Shown piece after piece: positions 19,382-30,633 of a stretch of DNA of 64,000 nt. This stretch comes from Nakamurella panacisegetis. GTDB taxonomy: Bacteria; Actinomycetota; Actinomycetes; Mycobacteriales; Nakamurellaceae. The stretch covers positions 620,001-684,000 of the forward strand of contig NZ_LT629710.1 in assembly GCF_900104535.1 (NCBI RefSeq), in the 5' to 3' direction. The position numbers and the translations under genes are program-made. Within the stretch, counting starts at the first letter, position 1, and every line of letters starts with the position of its first letter. The notes under the pieces were generated by a model. It saw only the letters and a list, made by a program, of their open reading frames with translations, was not told the DNA's origin and did not search any database.

Positions 19382-20302
19382 TCAACCGATGACGCGGGCC
19401 CCCGGGGCCGGCCCGGAGGCCACCCGCACCGAGCGGCACGTCCCGGATCCGGCCAACTCCGCGGCCACCTCGGCGGCGGCCGCCGGGTCGGCGCACAGCA
19501 GGGCGACGGTCGGCCCTGACCCGGACACCACGCCGCCGAGCGCACCGGCGGCCAGCCCGGCTCGCAACGTCCGGCGCAGGCCGGGCTGTAGCGAGATGGC
19601 CGCGGCCTGCAGATCGTTGCCGAGGGCGGCGCCGACCTGCGCCGGATCACCGCTGCTCAAAGCGGTGAGCATGTCCTGGACCCCGGCCACCCGCGGCGGG
19701 TCGGCGTGTGAGCGCAACCGGTCCAGTTCGGCGAACACGGCCGGCGTGGACAGGCCACCATCGGCCAGCGCCAGCACCCAGTGCAGCGGGGTGCGAGCCA
19801 GGACGGGCGAGAGCCGCTCCCCGCGTCCGGTGCCGACCGCGGTGCCTCCGGCCAGGGCGAACGGCACATCGGACCCGAGTTCGGCGGCGATCTCGGACAG
19901 CTGATCTCGAGTCAGCTCGAGCCCCCACAACGCGGCGCAGCCCAGCAGCGCACCGGCCGCATCGGCACTACCGCCGGCCATCCCCCCGGCCACCGGGATC
20001 TGCTTGCTGATCTGGATCGCCACCGGGCCACCGGCCTTGGTCCGCTTGGCCAGCAGCCGGGCCGCCGCCCCGGCCAGGTTCTTGCCTCCGGTGGGCACCG
20101 CGGCCGACGCTCCCTCGGTACTGACCGTGTGACGCTCGGCTGGGCTGATGGTCAGTTCGTCCACCAGGTCGACCGCGTGAAACACGGTCACCAGGTCGTG
20201 GTAACCGTCGGCGCGCAGGTCACCGACCGAGAGATGGAGATTGATCTTGCCGGGGACCCGCACCCGCACCGGCCCGGGGGTCTGCGAGGACCGCCTCGTC
20301 AC
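19382..20302 (-). CDS. ispE: 4-diphosphocytidyl-2-C-methyl-D-erythritol kinase
   Basis: IspE phosphorylates CDP-methylerythritol in the non-mevalonate isoprenoid pathway. The 306-residue GHMP kinase has [11 protein letters not shown] near residue 18 with the catalytic Lys/Asn, [10 protein letters not shown], the ATP loop [14 protein letters not shown] near residues 103-116, and G-S-G-P-T-V near the C-terminus. GTG 20302 overlaps the rsmA stop in GTGA, giving the common actinobacterial rsmA-ispE pair. The stop at 19382 is followed by the ABC-F gene on the same strand, also conserved order. Confidence 0.95.
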   Translation of the reverse strand: MTRRSSQTPGPVRVRVPGKINLHLSVGDLRADGYHDLVTVFHAVDLVDELTISPAERHTVSTEGASAAVPTGGKNLAGAAARLLAKRTKAGGPVAIQISKQIPVAGGMAGGSADAAGALLGCAALWGLELTRDQLSEIAAELGSDVPFALAGGTAVGTGRGERLSPVLARTPLHWVLALADGGLSTPAVFAELDRLRSHADPPRVAGVQDMLTALSSGDPAQVGAALGNDLQAAAISLQPGLRRTLRAGLAAGALGGVVSGSGPTVALLCADPAAAAEVAAELAGSGTCRSVRVASGPAPGARVIG

Positions 20303-21228
20303 GCGAGCGCCTTGGCGTCGGCTTCGGTCTTCGCGGCGGCGATGCGGGCGAAGGCGTCGACGTCGAGCATCTCGCCGCGCAGCCCGGGATCGACCCCGGC
20401 GGCCCGCAGGATCTCCTCGGCCCGGACGGGCGATCCGGCCCAGGTCGACAGCGCCGCTCGCAACGTCTTGCGACGCTGGGCGAATGCGGCGTCGATGGCG
20501 GCGAACACGGCCATCCGGTCTCCCACCCTCGGAACGGGACGGCGGTCGAACGCGACCAGCGCGGAGTCGACCCCGGGTACCGGCCAGAACACCGACCGAC
20601 CGATCGCGCCGGCCCGCCGCGCGGAGCCGTACCAGGCCGCTTTGGCACTCGGCGACCCGTAGGTCTTCGAACCCGGTGGCGCCGCCAGCCGGTCGGCCAC
20701 CTCGGCCTGCACCATCACCAGAACCCGTTGCAGCGACGGCAGTTCGGCCAACAGATGCAGAAGGACGGGGACGGCCACGTTGTACGGCAGATTGGCCACC
20801 AGCGAGGTCGGGGCGCCCTCGATGTGGTGGCTACGCACGGCCATCGCATCGGCCGTGATGACCGTGAGATCGCCAGTCCGGGTCGGGGCGTGTGCTGCCA
20901 CGGTGGCCGGGAGACGGGACGCCAGCCGCTGGTCGATCTCGATGGCGGTGACCTTCTCCGAGACCTCGAGCAGGGCCAGGGTCAGCGAGCCGAGGCCGGG
21001 TCCCACTTCGAGGGTGTGCCCGGCCCGGTCCAGCTTCGCGGCCGCGGCGATCCGTCGGACGGTGTTCGCGTCGTGGACGAAGTTCTGGCCGAGCTGCTTG
21101 GTGGGTCGCAGGTCCAGCTCGGCGGCCAGCCGCCGGATCTCGGCCGCACCGAGCAGCGTGATCCGACCGTGGGCGGCGACGTCACCCGTTGGGTCGGGCA
21201 TCGGGTTCGTGTCGCTCACGACCACCAT
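20299..21228 (-). CDS. rsmA: 16S rRNA (adenine(1518)-N(6)/adenine(1519)-N(6))-dimethyltransferase
   Basis: RsmA (KsgA) dimethylates two adenines near the 3' end of 16S rRNA late in 30S assembly, using S-adenosylmethionine. Visible motifs are [10 protein letters not shown] near residue 43, the SAM loop [10 protein letters not shown] near residue 70, T-A-I-E-I-D with the ribose-binding acid, and motif IV N-L-P-Y-N-V near 140. I start at ATG 21228, giving 309 residues; GTG two codons downstream-like positions and ATG 21200 are alternatives because the first 20 residues are not conserved. A 17-bp hairpin separates it from the upstream rpf gene. It overlaps ispE. Confidence 0.94.
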   Translation of the reverse strand: MVVVSDTNPMPDPTGDVAAHGRITLLGAAEIRRLAAELDLRPTKQLGQNFVHDANTVRRIAAAAKLDRAGHTLEVGPGLGSLTLALLEVSEKVTAIEIDQRLASRLPATVAAHAPTRTGDLTVITADAMAVRSHHIEGAPTSLVANLPYNVAVPVLLHLLAELPSLQRVLVMVQAEVADRLAAPPGSKTYGSPSAKAAWYGSARRAGAIGRSVFWPVPGVDSALVAFDRRPVPRVGDRMAVFAAIDAAFAQRRKTLRAALSTWAGSPVRAEEILRAAGVDPGLRGEMLDVDAFARIAAAKTEADAKALA

Positions 21229-21265
21229 CCTCACACGAGCGGCCCGGAGCCCGGGACGCGACAAC

Positions 21266-21303
21266 GGGCCGGGCCCGGAGAGTTCTCTCTCCGGGCCCGG
21301 CCC
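21266..21303 (-). terminator. Strong hairpin between the rpf gene and rsmA
   Basis: A perfect 17-base stem, GGGCCGGGCCCGGAGAG and its complement, with the 4-base loop TTCT, starts 22 bases past the rpf stop. There is no T tract. It probably ends transcripts of the rpf gene before rsmA. Confidence 0.75.
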
Positions 21304-21325
21304 CTGACTACGACAGTTGAACCGC

Positions 21326-23053
21326 TCAGTGCGCCGCGTAGGCACACGCCCACGGCTCGAGGCCACGCTGCTGGTACAACAGCTTCGCCCGCATCAGCTG
21401 CTCCTCCGGGCTCGCGTCCATCGGGTTGCCACTGCCGCCGACCGTGGCCCAGGTCGGGATGTCGAACTGGAACATGCCGTAGGTCGGCAGACCGGCCGAC
21501 GGGTTGGCGTTGACCGCCTTCGGGTTGTGGGTCGACTCGCACATCGCCAGGCCGTCCCAGTTGACGCCGAACGACGTGTCGTTGGTGAAGACCTCGTTGC
21601 CTACGTAGGTGAACGTCGTCTTGGTGCCGACGTGGGTCACCTTGGCGACCGGCGCGGCGATGATCTTCCGCGACGTCTCGGTCTGTGCCGTTCGCTTCCC
21701 GTTCACGGTGGTCACGGCGTAGGTGATCAGCTGGCGACCGGTTGTTCCCGGCTGGACCACCTTGGACTGGCCCTTGACCAGGGTGGCGTCGCCGACCGTC
21801 TTCGCCGCCGGCTCGGGCAGGACCACGGTCTTCGTCCCGGTGCTGACCAGCACCCGGTTCACCGTGATCACCAACCCGTCGGACAGCTTGGTGGTCAGCG
21901 CCGGGCTGACGGTGTCGCGGCGGCCGAGAACGATCCCGTCCGCGGCGAGCAGGTCGCCGACCGTTCGAGCCGTGGTGGTCGACGACGTCGACTTGGCGCC
22001 GCCCACCGAAACATCCACGGTGTGCAGCGTCGAGCCGGTCACCGAGAGGCCGGTCAGCGGGATCGCTCGCGATCGGTTCGCCGAGAGTGACAGGTTCGCC
22101 GTCCGGGTTCCGAGTTCGGACAGGGCCTGCTCGACGGTGGTGGCCGTCGTCCAGATCTGCCGCGTGCGCCCGTCGATGGTGAGGGTGAGCATCCGCCCGC
22201 GCTTCACGACAACGGTCGAGCCGTCGGAGATCGGTACGGTCACGGCCGGGGCGATGACGTCGTGGCCGGTCGGGGTGATCCCGGCTGCCGCCAGAGCGCC
22301 TTCGACCGAGTCGGACGAGGTCGTCACCCTCTGGGCCTGGCCGTCGACGACGACCGAGACGGTCTTGGCCGGGACGGCCGCATTGCTGTTGTTCACGGTG
22401 GTGACGGTGGCGCCGGCGAGGGTCAGCAGGCACAGAGCAGCGGCCGCACCAGCCAGAACCGGCTTGCGCAGACGTCCGCGACGCGGCGTCACGCGGGTCG
22501 GTGCCTCTTCCTGTGCCTCCGACCGAGCATCGACGACGGTGGTCGGGGTGTCGTCCGTGTCGGTCGGCGCCGTGACCTGCGCCGAGTCGTCGGTCGAGGC
22601 GGGAGATTCGGGGGTCACGGCGTTGCTGTGCGACTCGTGGTCGGCGGCCGGATCGGCACCATGGCCGTCATCACCCGTTGAGTCGTCCTCGGCCGGCGAC
22701 TCGTCGGCGGGCCGGTTCTCGGCCACGGCGGCAGCATCGGCATCGAACAGGGCCAGTCCGAGATCGACCCCAGAATCGGCCGGTTCGGCGTCGACCGAGC
22801 CGACCGCGTCGAGGTGGCCGATCAAGGTGTCGACCTGCTCGGCGGAGATCCGCCGGATGGGCGCGGTCCGAGACGCGGGCGACGTGTCGTCGAGGTCTCG
22901 ATCCGACGGGTCGGCATGTCGGGGGGCGCGCGGAACCAGCGCCGAGTAGAAGGGAATCGGGGAGGCCGGGGTCGCATCGGGCTGGGACAGCCCTCTGATC
23001 CACGACATGTCCGAAGACTGCGGCTCTTCTTCCACCGCGTGGTGCTTGCTCAC
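21326..23053 (-). CDS. rpfB: Resuscitation-promoting factor, RpfB-type (DUF348 x3, G5, Rpf domain)
   Basis: A 575-residue membrane-anchored muralytic enzyme that cuts peptidoglycan and promotes growth restart. Order: about 195 acidic, Asp/Glu/Ser/Thr-rich residues predicted to be cytoplasmic, one membrane helix near 198-220, three DUF348 repeats (each with a V-x-V-x-V-D-G or related start), a G5 domain, and a C-terminal lysozyme-like Rpf domain of about 80 residues with catalytic Glu in M-C-E-S-T and cysteines in C-E-S and W-A-C. The long cytoplasmic head is unusual for RpfB. Start GTG 23053 is supported by CGGATGTGAC directly before it, the same bases as before the start of the next rpf gene. 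Adjacent to rsmA as in M. tuberculosis. Confidence 0.92.
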   Translation of the reverse strand: MSKHHAVEEEPQSSDMSWIRGLSQPDATPASPIPFYSALVPRAPRHADPSDRDLDDTSPASRTAPIRRISAEQVDTLIGHLDAVGSVDAEPADSGVDLGLALFDADAAAVAENRPADESPAEDDSTGDDGHGADPAADHESHSNAVTPESPASTDDSAQVTAPTDTDDTPTTVVDARSEAQEEAPTRVTPRRGRLRKPVLAGAAAALCLLTLAGATVTTVNNSNAAVPAKTVSVVVDGQAQRVTTSSDSVEGALAAAGITPTGHDVIAPAVTVPISDGSTVVVKRGRMLTLTIDGRTRQIWTTATTVEQALSELGTRTANLSLSANRSRAIPLTGLSVTGSTLHTVDVSVGGAKSTSSTTTARTVGDLLAADGIVLGRRDTVSPALTTKLSDGLVITVNRVLVSTGTKTVVLPEPAAKTVGDATLVKGQSKVVQPGTTGRQLITYAVTTVNGKRTAQTETSRKIIAAPVAKVTHVGTKTTFTYVGNEVFTNDTSFGVNWDGLAMCESTHNPKAVNANPSAGLPTYGMFQFDIPTWATVGGSGNPMDASPEEQLMRAKLLYQQRGLEPWACAYAAH

Positions 23054-23180
23054 GTCACATCCGATGTATCGAAACGTCCGAGCAAGGAACGGGCGGCATC
23101 CCCACAATTTGTGCGTCTGATCACACGATTGCGGATGAGGGAATTCCACGATGGATGCGTGGCGAACCTCGCGACACCAG

Positions 23181-23224
23181 CCCGGAACGTTCCCATCCCG
23201 GCGGTTATCACAGAATAGTAACGG
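23181..23224 (-). promoter_or_regulatory. Conserved rpf upstream block, copy 1
   Basis: On the reverse strand this 44-base block reads CCGTTACTATTCTGTGATAA, then C-C-G-C-C-G-G-G-A-T-G-G-G and a GTTCCGGG end. It matches 38 of 44 bases of the block at 25238-25281 upstream of the other rpf gene. TACTAT could be a -10 element, and GTTA...TAAC and TGTGA are operator-like. It lies about 130 bases before the start codon. Confidence 0.6.
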
Positions 23225-23298
23225 GATTTGAACGAATAAGCAACAGGCTCAGGGGTTGTCGACGGATTTGCGAGGGGCAACTATTGGACGGACCGTAC

Positions 23299-23346
23299 AA
23301 AAAAATGCAAGACAGCCCCCACCGGAGATATCGGGTGGGGGCTGTC
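23299..23346 (-). terminator. Rho-independent terminator of the upstream rpf gene
   Basis: A perfect 13-base stem, GACAGCCCCCACC at 23311-23323 and its complement at 23334-23346, is followed on the reverse strand by TTGCATTTTTTT. It starts 44 bases past the stop of the rpf gene at 23390. One of few canonical T-tailed terminators in the window. Confidence 0.88.
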
Positions 23347-23389
23347 CCAGGTACTTGAATGACGTTGTGCCGCAATCGGATCGGGTCGA

Positions 23390-25281
<1,892 letters not shown>

Positions 25282-25364
25282 CCAGAGCACGGCACGGCAA
25301 CCCTGGAACGTTCACAGACTTGCTCGGGGTTGCCTGGGAGCACGGAAAAGTTCGAGATCCGTGC

Positions 25365-26204
25365 TCAGTTCACCCGAATGCCGAACATGGCCTCTGTGGT
25401 CCGATTCACCTGCTCGCACAGGTCCACCACTCCCTGTCCGCGCAGCCCGGCCAGGGCTCGCACGGTGTACGGCAACGCGTACGGCTCGTTGCGGCGGCCG
25501 CGGTGAGGATGGGGCGTCAGGAAGGGCGCGTCCGTCTCGACCAGCAGCAGATCGGCCGGTGCGACCCGGGCTGCGGCCTGCAGATCGACGGCGTTGCGGA
25601 ACGTGACCGGTCCGGCGAAGGACATCACGAAGCCGCGATCCGCGCACTTGGCCGCCATCGCGGCGTCACCGGAGAAGCAGTGGAAGATCACCCGGTCGGG
25701 CGGGCCCTCCGAGTCGAGCACGTCGAACACGGCGTCGTGGGCGTTGCGGTCGTGGATCATCAGCGCCTTGCCGGTGCGCTTGGCCAGGTCGATGTGCCAG
25801 GCGAATGCCTCGGCCTGGACGTCGTGCGGCGCCGCCTCCCAGTGGTGGTCCAGACCGGTCTCACCGATCGCCACGACCCTGTGATGGCCGGCCAGTTCCT
25901 CCAGGACGCTCCGGGCCGATTCGTCGAGCCGATCGGCCCGGGTCGGGTGCAGGGCAACCGCCGCGTACAGGTCCGGATGCCAGGTGGCGGCCTGAGCGGC
26001 CCAGCGGGCGGAGTCCAGATCGTCGGCCACCGTCACCACCCTGGTCACGCCGACCGCGTGGGCCCTGGCCATCGCTGCCTGGACATCGGCCGGGGTTTCA
26101 CACCCACATGCGTCCAGATGGGTGTGCGCGTCCGCCACCCGGGCCGCCAGCGCCTCGGGAGCGGGCACCGGTGCCCGGTCGCGCACCGCGGGGTGCACCG
26201 TCAT
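25365..26204 (-). CDS. tatD: TatD family metal-dependent hydrolase (DNase)
   Basis: A 279-residue TIM-barrel hydrolase of the TatD family, a 3'-5' exonuclease/quality-control enzyme in the cytoplasm. Metal ligands are recognisable: D-A-H-T-H-L-D near residue 25, [20 protein letters not shown] and E-T-D-A-P-F-L near residue 223. The ATG at 26204 overlaps the metG stop in ATGA; five further in-frame codons upstream are inside metG. metG-tatD-rpf is conserved actinobacterial order. A spacer of 262 bases then carries the rpf promoter block. Confidence 0.92.
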   Translation of the reverse strand: MTVHPAVRDRAPVPAPEALAARVADAHTHLDACGCETPADVQAAMARAHAVGVTRVVTVADDLDSARWAAQAATWHPDLYAAVALHPTRADRLDESARSVLEELAGHHRVVAIGETGLDHHWEAAPHDVQAEAFAWHIDLAKRTGKALMIHDRNAHDAVFDVLDSEGPPDRVIFHCFSGDAAMAAKCADRGFVMSFAGPVTFRNAVDLQAAARVAPADLLLVETDAPFLTPHPHRGRRNEPYALPYTVRALAGLRGQGVVDLCEQVNRTTEAMFGIRVN

Positions 26205-28015
26205 GAGATCGGCGCCCACTCCGGGCCGGTCTCCCCGAGCTTCGGGTCGAGTTTGGCGAACAACGGGTTCGGCTTGGCCAGCCTGGTCCCGGCCACGATG
26301 TCCCGTCGTTCCCAGGTCGCCAGCTGGTTCCGGTAGTCCCCGGTGATCACCGGGTAGTCACGGACGGCGGGTGCGCCGACGCCCTCGACGTCGTCGTCGA
26401 AATCGGTGACCTGGACGATCTCCGGTTGCGCGGCCCAGACCCCAGAACCGCCGAGCGCCTCGAAGACGCCTTGCGAGGAATGGGGAAGGAACGGCGTCAA
26501 CATGGTCTTGGCGTCGTCCACGACCTGGAGCGCGGTGTTGAGCACGGTCGCCTGACGCTCCCTGTCCTCTCCGAGTTTCCACGGTTCGGTGTCGGAGATG
26601 TATTTGTTGGCCAGGGAGACCACCCGCATCGCCTCACCCATCGCCTGCTTGAACCGGCTGCGGCCCAACAGCTCTCCGACCGTGTCGAACGCCGTGGTCG
26701 ACGCCTGCAGCAACGCCACGTCCATCTCCGTGCGCGTGGCGGCCGCCGGGATCTCACCGAAGTTCTTGTGCGCCATGGACACCGAACGGTTGACCAGGTT
26801 GCCCCACTCGTTGGCCAGTTCGGAGTTGTTGCGCCGCACGAACTCGTCCCAGGTGAAATCGCTGTCCTGATTTTCCGGCCCGGCTGCCACGATGAAGTAA
26901 CGCAGCGCGTCGGCACCGAATTCGGAGATGAAATCACCCACGTAGATGACCGTCTTGCGTGACGTCGAGAACTTCGATCCACTCATCGTCAGGAACTCGC
27001 TCGAGACCACCTCCGTCGGCAGGTTCAGCTTGCCGAGCCGTCCCGGTTCGCCGCCATTGGCCCCCAGACCGTTGTAACCGAGCAGCTCGGCCGGCCAGAT
27101 CTGCGAGTGGAAGGTGATGTTGTCCTTGCCCATGAAGTAGTACTGCCGGGCCGCGTCGTCGGACCAGAACCGTTGCCAGGCATCGGCGCTGTCGCCGAAC
27201 CGCCGGGCCCATTCGATACTGGCCGACAGGTAGCCGATGACGGCGTCGAACCACACGTACAGCTTCTTGTCCCCTCGATCCCGCCAGCCGTCGAGCGGGA
27301 CCGGTATGCCCCAGTCGATGTCGCGGGTCATGGCGCGGGGCTTGAGGTCGGCCAGCAGGTTCATCGAGAACTTCAGGACGTTCGGTCGCCAGTCGTTGCG
27401 GGTGTTCAGCCAGTCACCGAGCGCCTGGGCCAGTGCCGGCAGATCCAGGAACAGGTGCTCGGACTCGACGAAAGCCGGTGTCTCGCCGTTGATCCGGGAC
27501 TTCGGATTGATCAGATCGATCGGATCCAGTTGGTTGCCGCAGTTGTCACACTGGTCGCCCCGGGCCGCGCCGTACCCGCAGATCGGGCAGGTGCCCTCGA
27601 TGTAGCGATCCGGCAGGGTGCGCCCGGTGGACGGGGAGATCGCGCTCATGGTGGTCTTCGGAACCATGTAGCCGTTCCGGTAGACGGTGCGGAACAGCTC
27701 CTGCACCACTGCGTAGTGGTTCCGGGTGGTGGTCCGGGTGAACAGGTCGTAGCCCAGACCCAACTGCTGCAGGTCGCCGACGATCACCTTGTTGTACCGG
27801 TCGGCCAGCGCCTGGGCCGGTACGCCTTCGGCGTCGGCCTGGACCAGGATCGGGGTCCCGTGCTCGTCGGTGCCGGAGACCATCAACACGTCGTTGCCGG
27901 CCATCCGCTGGTAACGCGAGAAGACGTCGGAGGGAACGCCGAAACCGGAAACGTGGCCGATGTGCCGCGGACCGTTGGCGTAGGGCCAGGCGACCGCAGT
28001 CAGTATGGAACTCAT
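26201..28015 (-). CDS. metG: Methionyl-tRNA synthetase
   Basis: Class I aminoacyl-tRNA synthetase of 604 residues that charges tRNA-Met. HIGH-type motif P-R-H-I-G-H near residue 15 and KMSKS-type K-F-S-T-S-R near 345 are present. The connecting domain has one four-cysteine zinc knuckle (C-P-I-C then C-D-N-C near residues 145-160). There is no C-terminal EMAP-type dimer domain. The mRNA may be leaderless: TAACCT ends 8 bases before the ATG at 28015. It starts the metG-tatD pair. Confidence 0.96.
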   Translation of the reverse strand: MSSILTAVAWPYANGPRHIGHVSGFGVPSDVFSRYQRMAGNDVLMVSGTDEHGTPILVQADAEGVPAQALADRYNKVIVGDLQQLGLGYDLFTRTTTRNHYAVVQELFRTVYRNGYMVPKTTMSAISPSTGRTLPDRYIEGTCPICGYGAARGDQCDNCGNQLDPIDLINPKSRINGETPAFVESEHLFLDLPALAQALGDWLNTRNDWRPNVLKFSMNLLADLKPRAMTRDIDWGIPVPLDGWRDRGDKKLYVWFDAVIGYLSASIEWARRFGDSADAWQRFWSDDAARQYYFMGKDNITFHSQIWPAELLGYNGLGANGGEPGRLGKLNLPTEVVSSEFLTMSGSKFSTSRKTVIYVGDFISEFGADALRYFIVAAGPENQDSDFTWDEFVRRNNSELANEWGNLVNRSVSMAHKNFGEIPAAATRTEMDVALLQASTTAFDTVGELLGRSRFKQAMGEAMRVVSLANKYISDTEPWKLGEDRERQATVLNTALQVVDDAKTMLTPFLPHSSQGVFEALGGSGVWAAQPEIVQVTDFDDDVEGVGAPAVRDYPVITGDYRNQLATWERRDIVAGTRLAKPNPLFAKLDPKLGETGPEWAPIS

Positions 28016-28022
28016 GCCCTAG

Positions 28023-28046
28023 AGGTTAGTGCGCCCCGCGAACCCC
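28023..28046 (-). promoter_or_regulatory. metG: Promoter-like element before metG
   Basis: On the reverse strand: GGGGTTCGCG, GGGCGCAC, then TAACCT as a -10 element, 7 bases from the ATG. Nearly the same 23-24 bases occur upstream of the yqeY-like gene (32914-32936). A leaderless metG transcript is the simplest reading. Confidence 0.5.
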
Positions 28047-28067
28047 GGTGACGCGCGTGCCCCGCCC

Positions 28068-28760
28068 TCAACTGCGAGCGGGCGCCCCGTAGCGCAAGCC
28101 GTCGAAGACCAGGTCGACCAGCGCGAGCGCACTGGTCCCGGCGTCCGGCCGATCCGTGGCCATGCAGATACCACCAAGGGCCCGGATCACGTCGCCCGGC
28201 TCGAAGTCCGGGCGGATCTCCCCCGCCTCCGCCGCGGCCTTCATCAGCGCCCCCGCGGATCCCCGCAAGGTGGCGCGGGCCTGGTCGAACAGATCCGACT
28301 CCGTCTCCATCATCGACTTCAGCAGGCCCACCAACCCCCGCTTGACCGCCCCGTACTCGACGAAACCCTGCATCCACAGGCGCAGGGCGTCGGCCGGACC
28401 GTGGGTCAGCGGCAGGTCATGGGCCAGCTGTCCCAGATCGTCGATCTGCTTCCGGTAGACCGCGACGACCAGGGCCTCCCGGGTCGGGAAGTGGCGGTAG
28501 AGGGTCCCGATGCCGACATCCGCCCGTCGCGCGATCTCCTCGAGCGCGATGTCCGATCCATCCCGGACGAAGGCACTGGTGGCGACCTCGATGAGCTTGT
28601 CCCGGTTGCGCTGGGCATCGGCCCGCAACGGGCGACGGGGCGTGGCTGCCTCCGACGGGACCGCGGGCTGCTCGGAGGGACCGCTCGGGGTCGGACCCGG
28701 CACGGGGGCGGACTTCTCGACCGGCGCGGCAGAACCCTCGGCCGTGTCCAGCGCGGTCAT
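28068..28760 (-). CDS. TetR-family transcriptional regulator
   Basis: A 230-residue TetR regulator: a Pro/Ser/Ala-rich tail of about 45 residues, then the helix-turn-helix (L-E-E-I-A-R-R-A-D-V-G-I-G-T-L-Y-R-H-F-P-T-R-E-A in two pieces around residues 73-96) and an effector domain of the TetR_C SbtR-like kind. It is divergent from an MFS efflux gene; the 167-base gap has two palindromes (28817-28859) that fit TetR operators, so it probably represses the transporter and itself. The inducing compound is unknown. Confidence 0.88.
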   Translation of the reverse strand: MTALDTAEGSAAPVEKSAPVPGPTPSGPSEQPAVPSEAATPRRPLRADAQRNRDKLIEVATSAFVRDGSDIALEEIARRADVGIGTLYRHFPTREALVVAVYRKQIDDLGQLAHDLPLTHGPADALRLWMQGFVEYGAVKRGLVGLLKSMMETESDLFDQARATLRGSAGALMKAAAEAGEIRPDFEPGDVIRALGGICMATDRPDAGTSALALVDLVFDGLRYGAPARS

Positions 28761-28816
28761 CGAAATCAGTCTCCTCAGTCGGACGGCGAACAGATCGGCA
28801 AACCCACTTGCTAAAC

Positions 28817-28859
28817 CGGAGGCTACCTCCGTATAGTTCTAACCGGAGGCAGCCTCCGG
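28817..28859. promoter_or_regulatory. Paired palindromic operators between the TetR and MFS genes
   Basis: CGGAGGCTACCTCCG (28817-28831) and CCGGAGGCAGCCTCCGG (28843-28859) are perfect palindromes sharing the half site CGGAGG. They flank TATAGT at 28832-28837, a good -10 hexamer for the forward MFS gene. A third half site, CCGGAGGG, follows at about 28867. The layout suits TetR binding that blocks RNA polymerase. Confidence 0.75.
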
Positions 28860-28927
28860 ATGCAATCCGGAGGGACCATCCGTTTCCGATAGTACGCCCG
28901 GTGTGGGCGTGGAAGGAATGACCGCCC

Positions 28928-30475
28928 GTGACTACATCAACGTCCGTGTCCTCACCGAACGAGGAGAAGACAGCCGCCCGCCGGCGCCTCCTCGTCCTCG
29001 GTCTCGTCCTGACGGCGCAGCTGATGGTGGTGCTCGATGCAACGATCGTGAACATCGCACTGCCCGACATCTCCAGCGCCCTCGACTTCACCCCCACCGG
29101 CCTGTCCTGGGTGATCAACGCCTACACGCTGGTCTTCGGCGGGCTGCTGCTGCTCGGCGCCAGGGCCGGTGACATCCTCGGCCGCCGCAAGGTCTTCCTG
29201 GGCGGCATCGCGCTGTTCACCGTGGCCTCGCTGGCCGGCGGCTTCGCCACATCGGCGGGCCTGCTGCTCGGTGCCCGCGCGGTGCAGGGGGTCGGCGCCG
29301 CCCTCGCCGCCCCGTCCGCCCTGGCCCTGCTCATGACGATGTTCCCCGACGCCAAGGAACGCACCAAGGCCATCGGGTACTACACCGCCGTCTCCATCGG
29401 CGGCAGCGCAGTTGGCCTGATCTCCGGCGGCATGCTGACCCAGTGGGTCTCCTGGCGCTGGGTGCTGTTCGTGAACGTTCCGATCGGCCTCGCCGTCATC
29501 GCCGTGGCCCTGCGCGTACTGCCCGAAACCGCCAGGCGCCCTGGACATTTCGACCTGGCCGGCGCCATCACCTCGACCCTCGGAATGACCGGTCTGGTCT
29601 ACGGCTTCGTCCGTGCCGCCTCCGACGGCTGGGGCGATTCGGTGACCGTGACCGCCTTCGCGGCCGGTGTCGTCCTGCTCGCCGCCTTCATCGCGGTCGA
29701 GTTGCGGGCCAGCTCTCCGATCGTTCCGCTGCGGCTGTTCGCCAACCGCGATCGGGCCACGTCCTATGTCGCGCGACTGCTGCTGGTGGCCGGGATGATG
29801 GGGATGTTCTTCTTCCTCACCCAGTTCCTGCAGGACGTGCTGCACTACTCGGCCGTCGTCACCGGCGTGGCCTTCCTGCCCCTGACGGTGGTGCTGTTCG
29901 CCGCCTCGCAGATCTCCGCCCGGGTGCTGACGGGTCGCGTCCCGGCGAAGACGGTCATGGCCGGAGGCCTGACGCTCTCCACCATCGGGCTGCTGTGGCT
30001 GACCCAGCTCCACGCCACCAGCGGGTACACCGCCCTGCTGTTCCCGCTGGTGCTGTTCGGCATCGGCAACGGCCTGGCCTTCGTGCCGCTGACCTCGACC
30101 GCTCTACGGGGCGTCGACCCGGCTGACGCCGGCGCCGCCTCCGGTCTGGTCAACGTCATGCAGCAGGTCGGCGGCGCGCTCGGCCTCGCCGTCCTGGTGA
30201 CCGTGTTCGGTTCGGCTTCCCGCTCCGCGGTCTCGCCGGCCGGTGCCTCGGCGGTCGAACGCGCCCAGCACGCCTTCGTCGTCGGTGCCGATCGCGGTTT
30301 CCTGATCGCCGCCCTCTTCCTGGCGGCCACGGTCATCCTGGTCCTGGTGGCCATCCGGCCGCAGCCGAAGCCCGCCGCCTCGGTGGAGACCAGCTTCGAC
30401 GGACGTCCGGACGCGGCTACAGCGGAACTGGACGCCGACGTGGAGGAACTCCGCGCCGCGACCGCGCACGCCTGA
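28928..30475 (+). CDS. MFS drug-efflux transporter, DHA2 (EmrB/QacA) type
   Basis: A 515-residue membrane protein with about 14 hydrophobic helices, the DHA2 pattern of proton-coupled multidrug exporters. Motif D-like L-D-A-T-I-V-N-I-A-L-P-D-I lies in helix 1 (around residues 37-49). Motif A G-A-R-A-G-D-I-L-G-R-R-K-V-F lies in the first cytoplasmic loop near 78-91. G-G-S-A-V-G-L-I-S-G-G matches motif C in helix 5. The C-terminal 45 residues are acidic and cytoplasmic. GTG 28928 follows GGAAGGA. The divergent TetR gene and shared palindromes suggest substrate-induced expression. The hairpin at 30487 ends the gene. Confidence 0.9.
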   Translation: MTTSTSVSSPNEEKTAARRRLLVLGLVLTAQLMVVLDATIVNIALPDISSALDFTPTGLSWVINAYTLVFGGLLLLGARAGDILGRRKVFLGGIALFTVASLAGGFATSAGLLLGARAVQGVGAALAAPSALALLMTMFPDAKERTKAIGYYTAVSIGGSAVGLISGGMLTQWVSWRWVLFVNVPIGLAVIAVALRVLPETARRPGHFDLAGAITSTLGMTGLVYGFVRAASDGWGDSVTVTAFAAGVVLLAAFIAVELRASSPIVPLRLFANRDRATSYVARLLLVAGMMGMFFFLTQFLQDVLHYSAVVTGVAFLPLTVVLFAASQISARVLTGRVPAKTVMAGGLTLSTIGLLWLTQLHATSGYTALLFPLVLFGIGNGLAFVPLTSTALRGVDPADAGAASGLVNVMQQVGGALGLAVLVTVFGSASRSAVSPAGASAVERAQHAFVVGADRGFLIAALFLAATVILVLVAIRPQPKPAASVETSFDGRPDAATAELDADVEELRAATAHA

Positions 30476-30486
30476 GTTCCGCAGAC

Positions 30487-30511
30487 CCTCGGGCCGGTGA
30501 CCGGCCCGAGG
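30487..30511 (+). terminator. Hairpin terminator of the MFS gene
   Basis: A perfect 11-base stem, CCTCGGGCCGG and its complement, with loop TGA, begins 12 bases after the MFS stop. No T tract. Confidence 0.7.
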
Positions 30512-30542
30512 CGGCAGGCCTGGGTCGACCCACGATGACGCT

Positions 30543-30576
30543 CCCGCTCGAGTGCCGAATCCGGCACCCGGGCGGG
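30543..30576 (-). terminator. Probable hairpin terminator of gnd
   Basis: A 15-base stem with one mismatch and one wobble (CCCGCTCGAGTGCCG against CGGCACCCGGGCGGG), loop AATC. It lies 58 bases past the gnd stop, between the convergent MFS and gnd genes. Confidence 0.5.
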
Positions 30577-30633
30577 GGCGTCGGCCGTTGGGTGGCCTTG
30601 AACGCCAGGCCCCGGACTACCCGAGGGCGACCG

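Larger units (their letters stand above)
23054..23389. other. Leader region of the rpf gene and tail region of the upstream rpf gene
   Basis: This 336-base gap holds three things: the 5' leader of the downstream rpf gene, the 44-base conserved block at 23181-23224, and the T-tailed terminator of the upstream rpf gene at 23299-23346. About 130 bases lie between the conserved block and the start codon, so the mRNA probably has a long leader. I see no gene in it. Confidence 0.55.

Noticed and set aside
23054-23300. c-di-AMP (ydaO-type) riboswitch expected before an rpf gene
   Set aside because: Such riboswitches precede many actinobacterial rpf genes, but I could not find the conserved core blocks in either rpf leader. 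Only the 44-bp block is shared.
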